This document shows, one piece after another, positions 17,543 through 24,950 of a stretch of DNA of 64,000 nt. The position numbers and the translations under genes are program-made. Within the stretch, counting starts at the first letter, position 1, and each line of letters starts with the position of its first letter. The DNA comes from Methanocorpusculum sp. (lineage in GTDB: Archaea > Halobacteriota > Methanomicrobia > Methanomicrobiales > Methanocorpusculaceae), in the NCBI GenBank assembly GCA_017387505.1, contig JAFOFB010000001.1:1-64000 (forward strand). Reading direction: 5' to 3'. The notes under the pieces are model-generated. The model was not told the origin of the DNA and did not search any database. It saw only the letters and a program-made list of their open reading frames with translations.

Positions 17543-18703
17543 TTATCTTCTGCGGAGGATAACTGCTGCAGAAAGACCTGCCAGAACTCCAAGGATTGGA
17601 ACAGGACTAGATGCAGTCTGCTCGGCGTTTCCTGTCGAGTACTTCATCATCTCGGAGATTTCGGTGTTTGAGAGTTCATAGTTGTAGAATACCTTGTAGA
17701 ACTCCTTTACCTCTTCCTCTAAATCATAGTCAAAGACATCAGGGTAGAACACATTTCCAAGCCAGAGGATGGAAACTAAGCGGTGAGCTGCCGGCGGGTT
17801 GCCCATCCAGGACCACGGAGATTCAGCAGGTACTTCAATTACTCTTCCCTCTTTTACTGCATCGAGCACAGCCCACATACTGCTTGACATAATTTCTTCA
17901 TAGTAGTCATGCTCAAAAAGACCTGAGCCTGCAACAATGATGTAGTCAGGATTCATCTGGTAGATGTCTTCCATTGTGAACTGGTCTCCAAGACCTGAAC
18001 CTGCAACAGCTTCGGGTGCGATGTTGTCTGCGATTCCATCTAAGATTTCAGCATGATACGAGTTGTGACCGAGAAGGTTTACCGCGTTTCCATCAAGTTT
18101 TGTGACATAGATTGCAGAGACTTTGTTGTCACCGATTTTTTCCATGTTCTCTTCATACATGGAAACGATTCCGCCGAAGTACTCGGCAAGCTCTTCTCCT
18201 TTCTCTTCCTGTCCGAGCATCTCGCCTAAGGTGATGTAAGACTGTGCGATGCTGTCAAGTGTGCTCTGGGTGATGAAGACAAACGGCACTCCGGATTTTC
18301 CCTGAACATCGTCCATCTGTTCTTTCATGTTGCCCTTCGGCTCTCCAACATCGATGATTACATCAATGCCGATTTTCTTGTCGAGAGCAATAATCTCTTC
18401 AGGGTTCATTGTGGCCTTTGAACCGAACATGCTTCCGGTGATTGGAAGATTGTCAAGTCTGTCAGAGAGGAAGTGGCGTTCTCCTTCCTTTAATGCACTG
18501 GAGATTGAAACATAGTACTCTTCACCGAACGGATAAAGAGAGATTTGTGCAAGTGAGCCTGACGGAGCAACGTTTGTTACTTCTGCCGGAAGCAAAACCT
18601 CGCGGCCTATGCTGTCAACAAATACTCTGTCTTCTGCGGAAACCGCTCCGCAGAGCAGTGCTGCTGTAAGCAGGAGACAGCAGATTAAAGCTGTTTTTCT
18701 CAT
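17543..18703 (-). CDS. Iron/corrinoid ABC transporter substrate-binding protein
   Basis: Extracellular receptor of the FecB/BtuF class. Seen: 386 aa, signal peptide of about 23 residues (MRKTALICCLLLTAALLCG), the class N-terminal pattern DRVFVDSIGREVLLPAEV, and EPK/DYIIVAG elements of the two-lobed metal-chelate binding fold. The C-terminus is unusual: after a Ser/Thr linker it ends PVPILGVLAGLSAAVILRRR, a hydrophobic anchor with a basic tail like archaeal PGF-CTERM-type sorting signals. It follows the permease and ATPase genes but is separated by 81 nt with a T-run and its own TATA-like sequence. Ligand could be heme, siderophore or cobamide. Confidence 0.85.
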   Translation of the reverse strand: MRKTALICCLLLTAALLCGAVSAEDRVFVDSIGREVLLPAEVTNVAPSGSLAQISLYPFGEEYYVSISSALKEGERHFLSDRLDNLPITGSMFGSKATMNPEEIIALDKKIGIDVIIDVGEPKGNMKEQMDDVQGKSGVPFVFITQSTLDSIAQSYITLGEMLGQEEKGEELAEYFGGIVSMYEENMEKIGDNKVSAIYVTKLDGNAVNLLGHNSYHAEILDGIADNIAPEAVAGSGLGDQFTMEDIYQMNPDYIIVAGSGLFEHDYYEEIMSSSMWAVLDAVKEGRVIEVPAESPWSWMGNPPAAHRLVSILWLGNVFYPDVFDYDLEEEVKEFYKVFYNYELSNTEISEMMKYSTGNAEQTASSPVPILGVLAGLSAAVILRRR

Positions 18704-18776
18704 ACTATATTGTTTGATTGAATATATTAAATAAATTTGGCAAGAATGTTAATTTAATTTAATTAATGTTGTTGAC

Positions 18777-18783
18777 AAAAAAA
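18777..18783 (-). terminator. T-run terminator after the ABC ATPase gene
   Basis: Seven T on the minus strand immediately after the ATPase stop, followed by an A/T-rich promoter-like region for the binding-protein gene. This suggests the receptor is partly transcribed on its own. Confidence 0.4.
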
Positions 18784-18784
18784 G

Positions 18785-19579
18785 TTAGAATTCTGTATCC
18801 TTCGGGACACAGAGTTTGTGGGTTCTGCATGTATTCTCGAAGTTGTTCACCATAACTTCTACCCCATACACTTTCCGAATCAGCTCGGCATCTAACACCT
18901 CATCAGGTGTTCCGTCAGCAATTACTTTTCCGCCGTACATCATAACAACACGGTTCGCATAGATAAATGCGTGGTCCGGGTTGTGTGTTGAGAGAATAAT
19001 TGTGTATCCGTTCTTTGCAAGACCTGCAACTCTCTGCATCACGCGGAACTGGTTTCCGTAATCCAGATTTGCTGTCGGTTCGTCCATTATTAAAATCTTA
19101 GACTTCTGAACAAGAGCACGGGCGATTAAAACAAGTTGACGTTCTCCGCCTGAGATTTCTCCATATCCTGCATGCTCTAAGTGAGCGATTCCAAGACTTG
19201 CAAGAGCTTCTCTGGCTTCATCAATGTGCTCCTGTTTTGGAGATGACATAACGCTTAACTGACTTGTTAAGCCCATCATCACAACATCCAGGACCTCGAA
19301 GTTGAAAACCGGATGAGTGGACTGAGGGATGTATGCAATTCTTTTTGCAATCTGTTTATGGCTCATCCCTGAGATATCATCTCCGTTTAAGAGAATCCTT
19401 CCCTCGTACTTTTTCATGAAGCCGAGCATGCATTTGAAAAGAGTACTCTTTCCAACACCGTTCGGGCCTAAAATTGCAATAAGGTCTCCTTCATCTGTTG
19501 AGAATGAAACATCCTTTAACACCTGAGGTCCTTTTTTACTGTAGGCAAAGCTCACGTTCTGGATATCTAAAGTTTTCAT
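18785..19579 (-). CDS. ABC transporter ATPase (FecE/BtuD type)
   Basis: Energises the iron/corrinoid importer. Seen: Walker A GPNGVGKST (residues about 39-47), Q-loop AYIPQS, ABC signature SGGERQLVLIA, Walker B ILIMDEPTANLD, and the switch His in STHNPDH. 264 aa, normal for the class. It overlaps the permease stop by 4 nt. A short Cys-containing C-terminal extension (NTCRTHKLC) is present. Confidence 0.93.
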   Translation of the reverse strand: MKTLDIQNVSFAYSKKGPQVLKDVSFSTDEGDLIAILGPNGVGKSTLFKCMLGFMKKYEGRILLNGDDISGMSHKQIAKRIAYIPQSTHPVFNFEVLDVVMMGLTSQLSVMSSPKQEHIDEAREALASLGIAHLEHAGYGEISGGERQLVLIARALVQKSKILIMDEPTANLDYGNQFRVMQRVAGLAKNGYTIILSTHNPDHAFIYANRVVMMYGGKVIADGTPDEVLDAELIRKVYGVEVMVNNFENTCRTHKLCVPKDTEF

Positions 19580-20604
19580 GAACGCTTACCTCCTGCCATC
19601 AGAAGATATGCAAAGATTGGAGCTCCGACGAAGGCTGTTAAGATTCCAATCGGTACTTCGGTTGTGGCCATACAGCGTGCTATGTCATCCACCACAAGAA
19701 GGAAAGCCCCTCCCATGATAATAGCCGCAGGGATGATTCTTCTGTAGTCGCATCCGAAAATCATCCGGCAGAAGTGCGGGATTACAAGACCAATCCATCC
19801 GATGATTCCGGAAATTGAAACAGCGGCCGCTGTAATCAGTGTTGCGCAGGCTACAACCACGAGGCGAAGGCGGTGGGGATTTAGACCCATACTTTTTGCT
19901 TCGTCTTCTCCTAATGTCAGCACATTCATTCTCCAGCGGAGAAGGAAGATTGGAATAATTCCGGCAGTGATTAACACACCTGCGAAGATGACATCAGACA
20001 TGTCAGCCCCGGCAAGGCTTCCCATAAGCCAGTATGTGATTTCCGGAAGCTGGTCTTCGGTGTCAGCTACTGTCTTCAAAAATGAGGTCATCGCAGTAAA
20101 TAGACTGCTGACCAGAATACCTGCCAGAACCATAGAAAGCGTGGCACTTCCTTTTGTTAAGCGGCTTACAACATAAGCAGCTCCAACACAGATAACAGCT
20201 CCGGCAAATGCAAAGGCAGTAATCCAGACAGGGCCTAAGTTCATGAAGATAGCAAGAGCTGCCCCGAATCCTGCACCTGATGATGCTCCAAGAATGTCAG
20301 GAGATACAAGCGGGTTCTGGAACATTCCCTGGTATGCTGCTCCAGCCGTTGCAAGAGCTGCCCCGACAAAGAATGCGGCAAGGATTCTTGGAAGACGGAT
20401 GTTAATTACCGTGCTCCATGTTGCAAAGTCCCATGTGATATCGAGTTTGAAAATCTCAGTTGCAAAAACCATGATGACGTCTGAAAGAGATACCGGGAAT
20501 CTGCCGACGGCAAAGGAGAACAGGACACAAAGCAGTGCTGCTGCTATAAGCAGGATGAAACGGAGTTTGTAATTTGGCACATGCCTTGTCTTCTGTTCAG
20601 TCAT
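19576..20604 (-). CDS. ABC transporter permease (FecCD/BtuC type)
   Basis: Membrane channel of the importer. Seen: 342 aa, about ten hydrophobic helices, the RLPRILAAFFVGAALATAGAAYQGMFQNPLVSPDILGASSGAGFGAA block characteristic of FecCD permeases, and GIIGWIGLVIPHFCRMIFG before the last helices, which docks the ATPase. First gene of the operon; an A/T-rich near-palindrome lies at 20658-20677 in the region shared with the divergent NTPase gene. Confidence 0.93.
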   Translation of the reverse strand: MTEQKTRHVPNYKLRFILLIAAALLCVLFSFAVGRFPVSLSDVIMVFATEIFKLDITWDFATWSTVINIRLPRILAAFFVGAALATAGAAYQGMFQNPLVSPDILGASSGAGFGAALAIFMNLGPVWITAFAFAGAVICVGAAYVVSRLTKGSATLSMVLAGILVSSLFTAMTSFLKTVADTEDQLPEITYWLMGSLAGADMSDVIFAGVLITAGIIPIFLLRWRMNVLTLGEDEAKSMGLNPHRLRLVVVACATLITAAAVSISGIIGWIGLVIPHFCRMIFGCDYRRIIPAAIIMGGAFLLVVDDIARCMATTEVPIGILTAFVGAPIFAYLLMAGGKRS

Positions 20605-20657
20605 TTCTTATCTGTTTGCCGCAGAATCATAAGTACTTATTTCTTTTTTCAGAAAAA

Positions 20658-20677
20658 GTAAATTTAATTTATTTTAC
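20658..20677. promoter_or_regulatory. A/T near-palindrome upstream of the ABC importer operon
   Basis: Twenty bases with GTAAA and TTTAC ends around an AATTTAATTTA core. A related AATTTAATTTA core sits at 18751-18761, upstream of the binding-protein gene of the same transporter. It may be a shared operator, possibly metal-responsive; this is inference. Confidence 0.3.
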
Positions 20678-20731
20678 CTGATAAAACCCGCAGACGAAGG
20701 GTTATCTTCTATCAAAGCAAATCTGTCTGGT

Positions 20732-21247
20732 ATGGCAGAAGAAAAAATACATATTTTCCTAACAGGAGACCGCCGTGTCGGGAAAAGTTTTCTTTTGCAG
20801 AGGGTACTCTCAGAGATTGATGTTCCTCTTTCAGGGTTTACAACTTCATGGGGTGAAGCAGACCTTGATGGTACAACACCTCTTATTCTCTCAAATGCTT
20901 CCGGGACAAAAAAAGCCGTTGCCGCATATCGTTATACTGATGACAGGCCTCGTAAAGTTTTCGAGGATGTCTTCGAGACGCTTGGCATCGAATGCTTAAG
21001 AGAGCTTGAAGGTCTTGTAATTATGGATGAGCTTGGACGCTTTGAGGCATCAACTGAGGCATTCCGCACACGCGTGTTTGAGGTTCTCGAGTCTGACCTT
21101 CCTGTGTTTGGTGTTGTCCGAGATATGGAACTTCCGTTTTTGGATGCAGTACGCAATCATCCAAAGACAGAGGTTATCCGCATAACTGAAGAGAACAGGG
21201 AAGAGATGTATCATACGGTTCTTGAAAAAATAAAGGAGATTCTCTAA
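20732..21247 (+). CDS. THEP1-type nucleoside-triphosphatase
   Basis: Small P-loop NTPase of the THEP1/NTPase_1 family, which hydrolyses several NTPs; cellular role unknown. Seen: 171 aa, Walker A GDRRVGKSF (about residues 12-20, Ser in place of the usual Thr), Walker B LVIMDELGRFE, matching the family's DE-x-G-x-x-E. The stop overlaps the next start by 1 nt (TAATG). First gene of a three-gene operon with a flavoprotein and a TatD-like hydrolase. Confidence 0.8.
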   Translation: MAEEKIHIFLTGDRRVGKSFLLQRVLSEIDVPLSGFTTSWGEADLDGTTPLILSNASGTKKAVAAYRYTDDRPRKVFEDVFETLGIECLRELEGLVIMDELGRFEASTEAFRTRVFEVLESDLPVFGVVRDMELPFLDAVRNHPKTEVIRITEENREEMYHTVLEKIKEIL

Positions 21248-21798
21248 TGAAGAAAACTATAATTATCAATGGTTCACCTCGTGTGAATGGAAATACCGCA
21301 TATCTTATCGCCGAACTTAAGAAACATCTTGAAGGTGAGGTCATTGAGATTTCCGCGTTCCGCTCGGGAATTGCTCCGTGCGTTGACTGCCGTGCATGCT
21401 GGACTACTGCGAAGTGTGTTGTAGAAGATGATATGCAGATTATCTACGATGATGATTTCGACAATATTGTAATCGCTTCTCCTGTTTACTACAGTACCCT
21501 TCCAGGTTCGGTCTTAAGTCTGATGAGCAGACTTCAGCCATGGCATGCGGCAACTTTCTTCATTAAAGATCCTCTGAACCAGAGGCCTAAGAAGTCTGCG
21601 GCTATTCTTACTGCAGGCGGTAAAGGAAATGAAGCAAACGCACAGCACCACTTAAGTGCTTTCTTTAAGCAGGTGAACGCAACAGGTTTTAGAGACCATA
21701 TTGTATGCTCCGGAAAGACTGATACGATTCCTTCATGGGAAGATAAAGAAGCCATCGCTAAAGTTGCCGAGCTTGCCAAGTGGCTTAATGAGGACTGA
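21247..21798 (+). CDS. NADPH-dependent FMN reductase-like flavoprotein
   Basis: Flavodoxin-fold oxidoreductase. Seen: 183 aa, FMN phosphate loop IINGSPRVNGNTA at the N-terminus, a cysteine cluster PCVDCRACWTTAKC near residues 41-54 as in iron-sulfur flavoproteins and related reductases, and ASPVYYSTLPGSVLSLMSRL for FMN binding and dimer contact. The Cys spacing is not the full 4Fe-4S Isf motif, so a cluster is uncertain. Redox partner unknown. Confidence 0.83.
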   Translation: MKKTIIINGSPRVNGNTAYLIAELKKHLEGEVIEISAFRSGIAPCVDCRACWTTAKCVVEDDMQIIYDDDFDNIVIASPVYYSTLPGSVLSLMSRLQPWHAATFFIKDPLNQRPKKSAAILTAGGKGNEANAQHHLSAFFKQVNATGFRDHIVCSGKTDTIPSWEDKEAIAKVAELAKWLNED

Positions 21799-22623
21799 AT
21801 GGCACAGGAATTTCCAATTCTTGATGATCACTTCCACTTAAACCGAAGAACCGGTAAGGGTCCTGAGGTGATTAAGGAGTTTATGAGGTCAGGAGGTACA
21901 CATATTGTTCTGGTTACTCTTCCATCCTGGTCGTGCGGTGTTACTGCAAGTAAGCCTGAGGATTTCCGTGAGGTGTTTGATTCAACTCTTGCAGATGCAG
22001 AAGCAGTTCGCGCCCTTGGATGTACATGTTACTGTATGGCAGGTGTTCATCCGGCTGAGGTTGGAAGACTTCTTGAACGTATGAGCCTTGACGAGGCAGA
22101 GAGCCTTATGAAAGGAGGGCTGGACTTAGCGGCGGAGTATGTGGCTGATGGGAAGTGCATCGGGATTAAGTCCGGCCGCCCGCACTATCCTGTGTCTCCC
22201 GAGGTCTGGGAGATGTCAAACCGTGTTCTTTCACATGCTTTGACTCTTGCCGGAGAGCTTGACTGTCCGCTTCAGATTCATGCGGAAAGCGGTCCGTGTG
22301 ATGATGTAATCGATATGGCAAAAAAAGCAGGCATGGATTCAACCCGTGTCATTAAGCATTTTGCAACATGTGATACTCCGCTTCACCCGTCAGTTACTGC
22401 CCGCGAGCCTTTCCTTGCAGACTGGTTCCGCGATGGTAAAGTGTTTACGATGGAGAGTGATTTTATGGACGATAATTCAAGACCCGGGGCTGTGAATGGT
22501 CCAAGGTCTGTTCCAAGAACTATGCAGAGGATGCTTCAGAAAGGGGATATTACGGTTGATGATGTGTTCCGGATTCACTCGGATGTTCCAGGGAAGCTGT
22601 ATAGGGTGTCGTTTGAGGTATAA
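21799..22623 (+). CDS. TatD-like metal-dependent hydrolase
   Basis: TIM-barrel amidohydrolase-fold protein. Seen: 274 aa with the metal-ligand motifs in TatD order: DDHFHL at the N-terminus, MAGVHPAEV, a GKCIGIKSGRP glutamate-region variant, QIHAESG, IKHF and MESDFMDD near the C-terminus. The IGIKSG segment has Lys where classical TatD has IGEIGLD, so it belongs to an archaeal side branch; nuclease activity should not be assumed. Follows the flavoprotein gene directly. Confidence 0.75.
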   Translation: MAQEFPILDDHFHLNRRTGKGPEVIKEFMRSGGTHIVLVTLPSWSCGVTASKPEDFREVFDSTLADAEAVRALGCTCYCMAGVHPAEVGRLLERMSLDEAESLMKGGLDLAAEYVADGKCIGIKSGRPHYPVSPEVWEMSNRVLSHALTLAGELDCPLQIHAESGPCDDVIDMAKKAGMDSTRVIKHFATCDTPLHPSVTAREPFLADWFRDGKVFTMESDFMDDNSRPGAVNGPRSVPRTMQRMLQKGDITVDDVFRIHSDVPGKLYRVSFEV

Positions 22624-22652
22624 TTCCAAAAAACCACGAACCCAATCAATGA

Positions 22653-22763
22653 GTAACAAAATGTAACAGCCAGTTGGACATACAGTTACAAATTGTAACA
22701 GCACAAATATCATATTGTTACAAATTGTAACAACACCCGCCCCATACTGTTACAATCTGTTAC
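22653..22763. repeat. Four 15-bp palindromic operators at 32-bp period
   Basis: GTTACAAATTGTAAC occurs perfectly at 22685-22699 and 22717-22731, with variants GTAACAAAATGTAAC at 22653-22667 and GTTACAATCTGTTAC at 22749-22763. Each start is exactly 32 bp after the previous one, three helical turns, so all sites lie on one face of the DNA. The 17-bp spacers are unrelated to each other. The last site abuts the TATA box of the following gene, so occupancy should block transcription. Confidence 0.85.
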
Positions 22764-22771
22764 TTATAAAT
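22763..22771 (+). promoter_or_regulatory. Box A promoter of the RHH-like gene
   Basis: CTTATAAAT beginning at the last base of the fourth operator copy, about 25-33 nt upstream of the ATG at 22796. No ribosome site precedes the ATG, which suggests a leaderless or nearly leaderless mRNA. Confidence 0.55.
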
Positions 22772-22795
22772 ACAATCACCTCCTATCTATTTTTC

Positions 22796-22996
22796 ATGGC
22801 TTCAAAAGTTGTCCGTGTAAGTGAAGAAGCTCTATCTGTTGCATCAAAATATTCTACTGACCTGAGCACAGCAATTCTTCTCATGCAGGCAAAACTCGAA
22901 GAAAGAGAAAGGCAGGCTTTCGACATGAAAGCCTTGGAAAAATTAGTCAGGAACACAGTAAACGACTGCCTCTCTGACCTGAACAGGGGATTCTGA
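22796..22996 (+). CDS. Small RHH-like protein, candidate autoregulator
   Basis: 66 aa beginning MASKVVRVSEEALSVASKYS. The start VVRVSEEAL followed by two predicted helices (to about residue 40) resembles a ribbon-helix-helix regulator or antitoxin, then a charged C-terminal helix. The match is by pattern only; I do not recognise the family. The ATG at 22796 follows the TATA box correctly, whereas the longer frame from 22715 runs through the operators. The stop overlaps the next start (TGATG). The four operators just upstream make an autorepressor role likely. Confidence 0.6.
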   Translation: MASKVVRVSEEALSVASKYSTDLSTAILLMQAKLEERERQAFDMKALEKLVRNTVNDCLSDLNRGF

Positions 22997-23973
22997 TGCT
23001 TTACGGATGGATAGAAAAATACGGAAGAATACTTTCACCCGCAAAAGCTGAAGAGCTTACAGCAGAAGAAGTACAGTTCTGCGGAGGAGAGTTTATCTTA
23101 GAGACTGATACAATTACAGCACGCGACTGTTATGGAATCATGCCCTCGGCTTACCCCCCAGGTATTGTATCATCCAAAGACGGAATAAAAAATATCAGAC
23201 CTGATGTCCCGAACCTCGGACTCGAAGAAGCCATTGTAGAAGCAGTACGTTTACGCTGTACAGATAATGCAGTAGTTACTCTTTCCGGAGGAGTTGACTC
23301 AACACTTATTGCAGCTCTCTCAAACCTTCCGTCAATCGCTGTGGGTGCTGAAGGCTCACATGACGCTGAGGCTGCAGAAAAAGCAGCAGACGCACTTGGA
23401 GCTGACCTTACCATACACACAATCACCTTCGACGAAGTAGAAGCAGCACTTCCTGAAGTACTAAGCTTTTTGCCAATCAAAAATCCGATGGATATCGAGC
23501 TTGCTGTTACAGGATACTTCATCTGCCGCCTTGCCAAAAAATGCGGAGCTGAAAGAATCCTAACAGGACAGGCGGCTGACGAACTCTTTGCCGGATATGC
23601 AAGATATGGAAGAACAAACACCTTAAGAGCAGATCTTGATTCGGACTTCAAAGACCTTGCACGTCAGAGAGCACGCGACTCAGCACCTGCAAGTCACTTT
23701 GGCGTGTGGTACTCGCTTCCATACATGGATGAGCGTGTAGTGCGCTGTGCTAAATCGCTTTCAGCAGACGAACTTGTATCAGGAGAGCTTCGAAAAGTAG
23801 CTCTTCGAAAAGTTGCTGAAAAGTACATCCCGGAAGAGTTTGCATGGAAACCGAAAAAGGCAATGCAGTATGGAAGCGGAGTTTCCAAAATGCTTTCACG
23901 CCTTGCAAAAAAGGAAGGATGCAGAAATACTGCAGAACTTATCGAGAAGATTATCTCTTATCAGGAGGAATAA
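22996..23973 (+). CDS. Asparagine synthase-like PP-loop ATPase
   Basis: 325-aa protein with the C-terminal half of asparagine synthetase only. Seen: ATP-pyrophosphatase loop VVTLSGGVDSTLIAAL near residue 95, substrate region ERILTGQAADELFAGYARYG, and SLPYMDERVV with GELRKVALRKVA near the end. The N-terminal part (about 75 residues) is not a glutamine amidotransferase (no catalytic Cys2), so it would use ammonia or activate a different carboxylate. Coupled to the RHH-like gene upstream and followed by a membrane peptide gene after 6 nt. Confidence 0.8.
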   Translation: MLYGWIEKYGRILSPAKAEELTAEEVQFCGGEFILETDTITARDCYGIMPSAYPPGIVSSKDGIKNIRPDVPNLGLEEAIVEAVRLRCTDNAVVTLSGGVDSTLIAALSNLPSIAVGAEGSHDAEAAEKAADALGADLTIHTITFDEVEAALPEVLSFLPIKNPMDIELAVTGYFICRLAKKCGAERILTGQAADELFAGYARYGRTNTLRADLDSDFKDLARQRARDSAPASHFGVWYSLPYMDERVVRCAKSLSADELVSGELRKVALRKVAEKYIPEEFAWKPKKAMQYGSGVSKMLSRLAKKEGCRNTAELIEKIISYQEE

Positions 23974-23979
23974 AATAAC

Positions 23980-24213
23980 ATGGATACTCTAACTCTTTGT
24001 ATTCTGCTTGTTGCAGTCTGATTCGCGGTTGTTGTAATTACCGGGGCTCTTGAAATACTGCTGAAAAAGAAAAAGGAAGCAAAGACTGTTCAGGTAAATA
24101 CTGAACCTGCAGAACCCAAGCCTGAGTTTACCGTAGGGCGTATTTATCAGATGGAAGATGGATCATTTGCAAAATCTGCAGGAAACGGAAAGTTCCTGAA
24201 GGTTAGAAAATAA
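23980..24213 (+). pseudogene. Small membrane protein gene with in-frame TGA
   Basis: A 77-codon frame begins at ATG 23980 with AGGAGG upstream and reads MDTLTLCILLVAV, then TGA at 24019-24021, then FAVVVITGALEILLKKKKEAK and a soluble tail ending GKFLKVRK. The stop falls in the middle of the only membrane segment, and the frame stays open and protein-like on both sides. A single base change (TGG or GGA to TGA) would explain it. Third gene of the RHH/PP-loop operon. No good restart codon exists soon after the stop. Confidence 0.55.
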
Positions 24214-24278
24214 ATCTCTTTTTTCAATTCACATATTCGTTCATATTAATACTCTAACGAACCAAACATTATAGCATC

Positions 24279-24950
24279 ATGCTTGGAATTATCGGAGGAA
24301 CAGCCCTGCTTCAGGCTGAACTTCCGCCTCTTGAACGGAAAATAATTGCAACTCCGTTTGGAAGTGCTGAAGTCTACCTCAGAAAAATTGCTGTAATCAA
24401 ACGGCATCAGTTCAATACACCGCCTGCACAGATAAACCACAGAGCCAACATTGCAGCTCTCAAAATCGCAGGCGTTGACCGCATGATTTCCATTGGTTCA
24501 ACCGGAAGCATGAAAGAAGAACTGCCTCCTGGAAGTCTCGTTGTCGCATCAGGATACTTTTCACCATGGAACATCCAAACATTCCATGAGCATGACATCT
24601 TCCATGTCCCGCCTTCAGTAGACGAAGAACTCTCTGCAGGACTTATGGAACTCGCACCAGATGCAAAACGCGGAGTCTACTTCCAGGCACTCGGCCCTCG
24701 TTTTGAGACCGCGTCAGAAATCGCACACTTCGCAGAACACACGGATGTTGTCGGAATGACCGCTGCCTCGGAACTCACTTTAGCAAATGAGCTTGGCATT
24801 CGATGTGCCGCTCTTTGTACAGTGGATAACTATGCAAACGGAATCGGCGGCGAAGGAGCACCAGACTACGAAGAGATTATCAAAATCGCAAGACAGAACG
24901 GAGACAAAGTAACATCACTCATCAAAGGAATCGTGGAGAAATTCGCATGA
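24279..24950 (+). CDS. S-methyl-5'-thioinosine / MTA phosphorylase
   Basis: Phosphorolytic enzyme of the PNP/MTAP family acting on 5'-modified nucleosides. Seen: MLGIIGGTAL at the N-terminus with the phosphate-binding GG-T, a short RHQFNTPPAQINHRANI segment, the family block GVYFQALGPRFETASEI, and GMTAASELTLANELG with the purine-site residues. 223 aa, shorter than typical MTAP (about 260). Because it overlaps a deaminase gene by 4 nt, it most likely acts on the deaminated (inosine) nucleosides, as in Methanocaldococcus MJ0060. Confidence 0.83.
   Translation: MLGIIGGTALLQAELPPLERKIIATPFGSAEVYLRKIAVIKRHQFNTPPAQINHRANIAALKIAGVDRMISIGSTGSMKEELPPGSLVVASGYFSPWNIQTFHEHDIFHVPPSVDEELSAGLMELAPDAKRGVYFQALGPRFETASEIAHFAEHTDVVGMTAASELTLANELGIRCAALCTVDNYANGIGGEGAPDYEEIIKIARQNGDKVTSLIKGIVEKFA

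Noticed and set aside
22653-22763. The repeat array as a CRISPR
   Set aside because: Repeats are 15 bp, palindromic and imperfect, with only three 17-bp spacers, and no cas genes are near; operators fit better.
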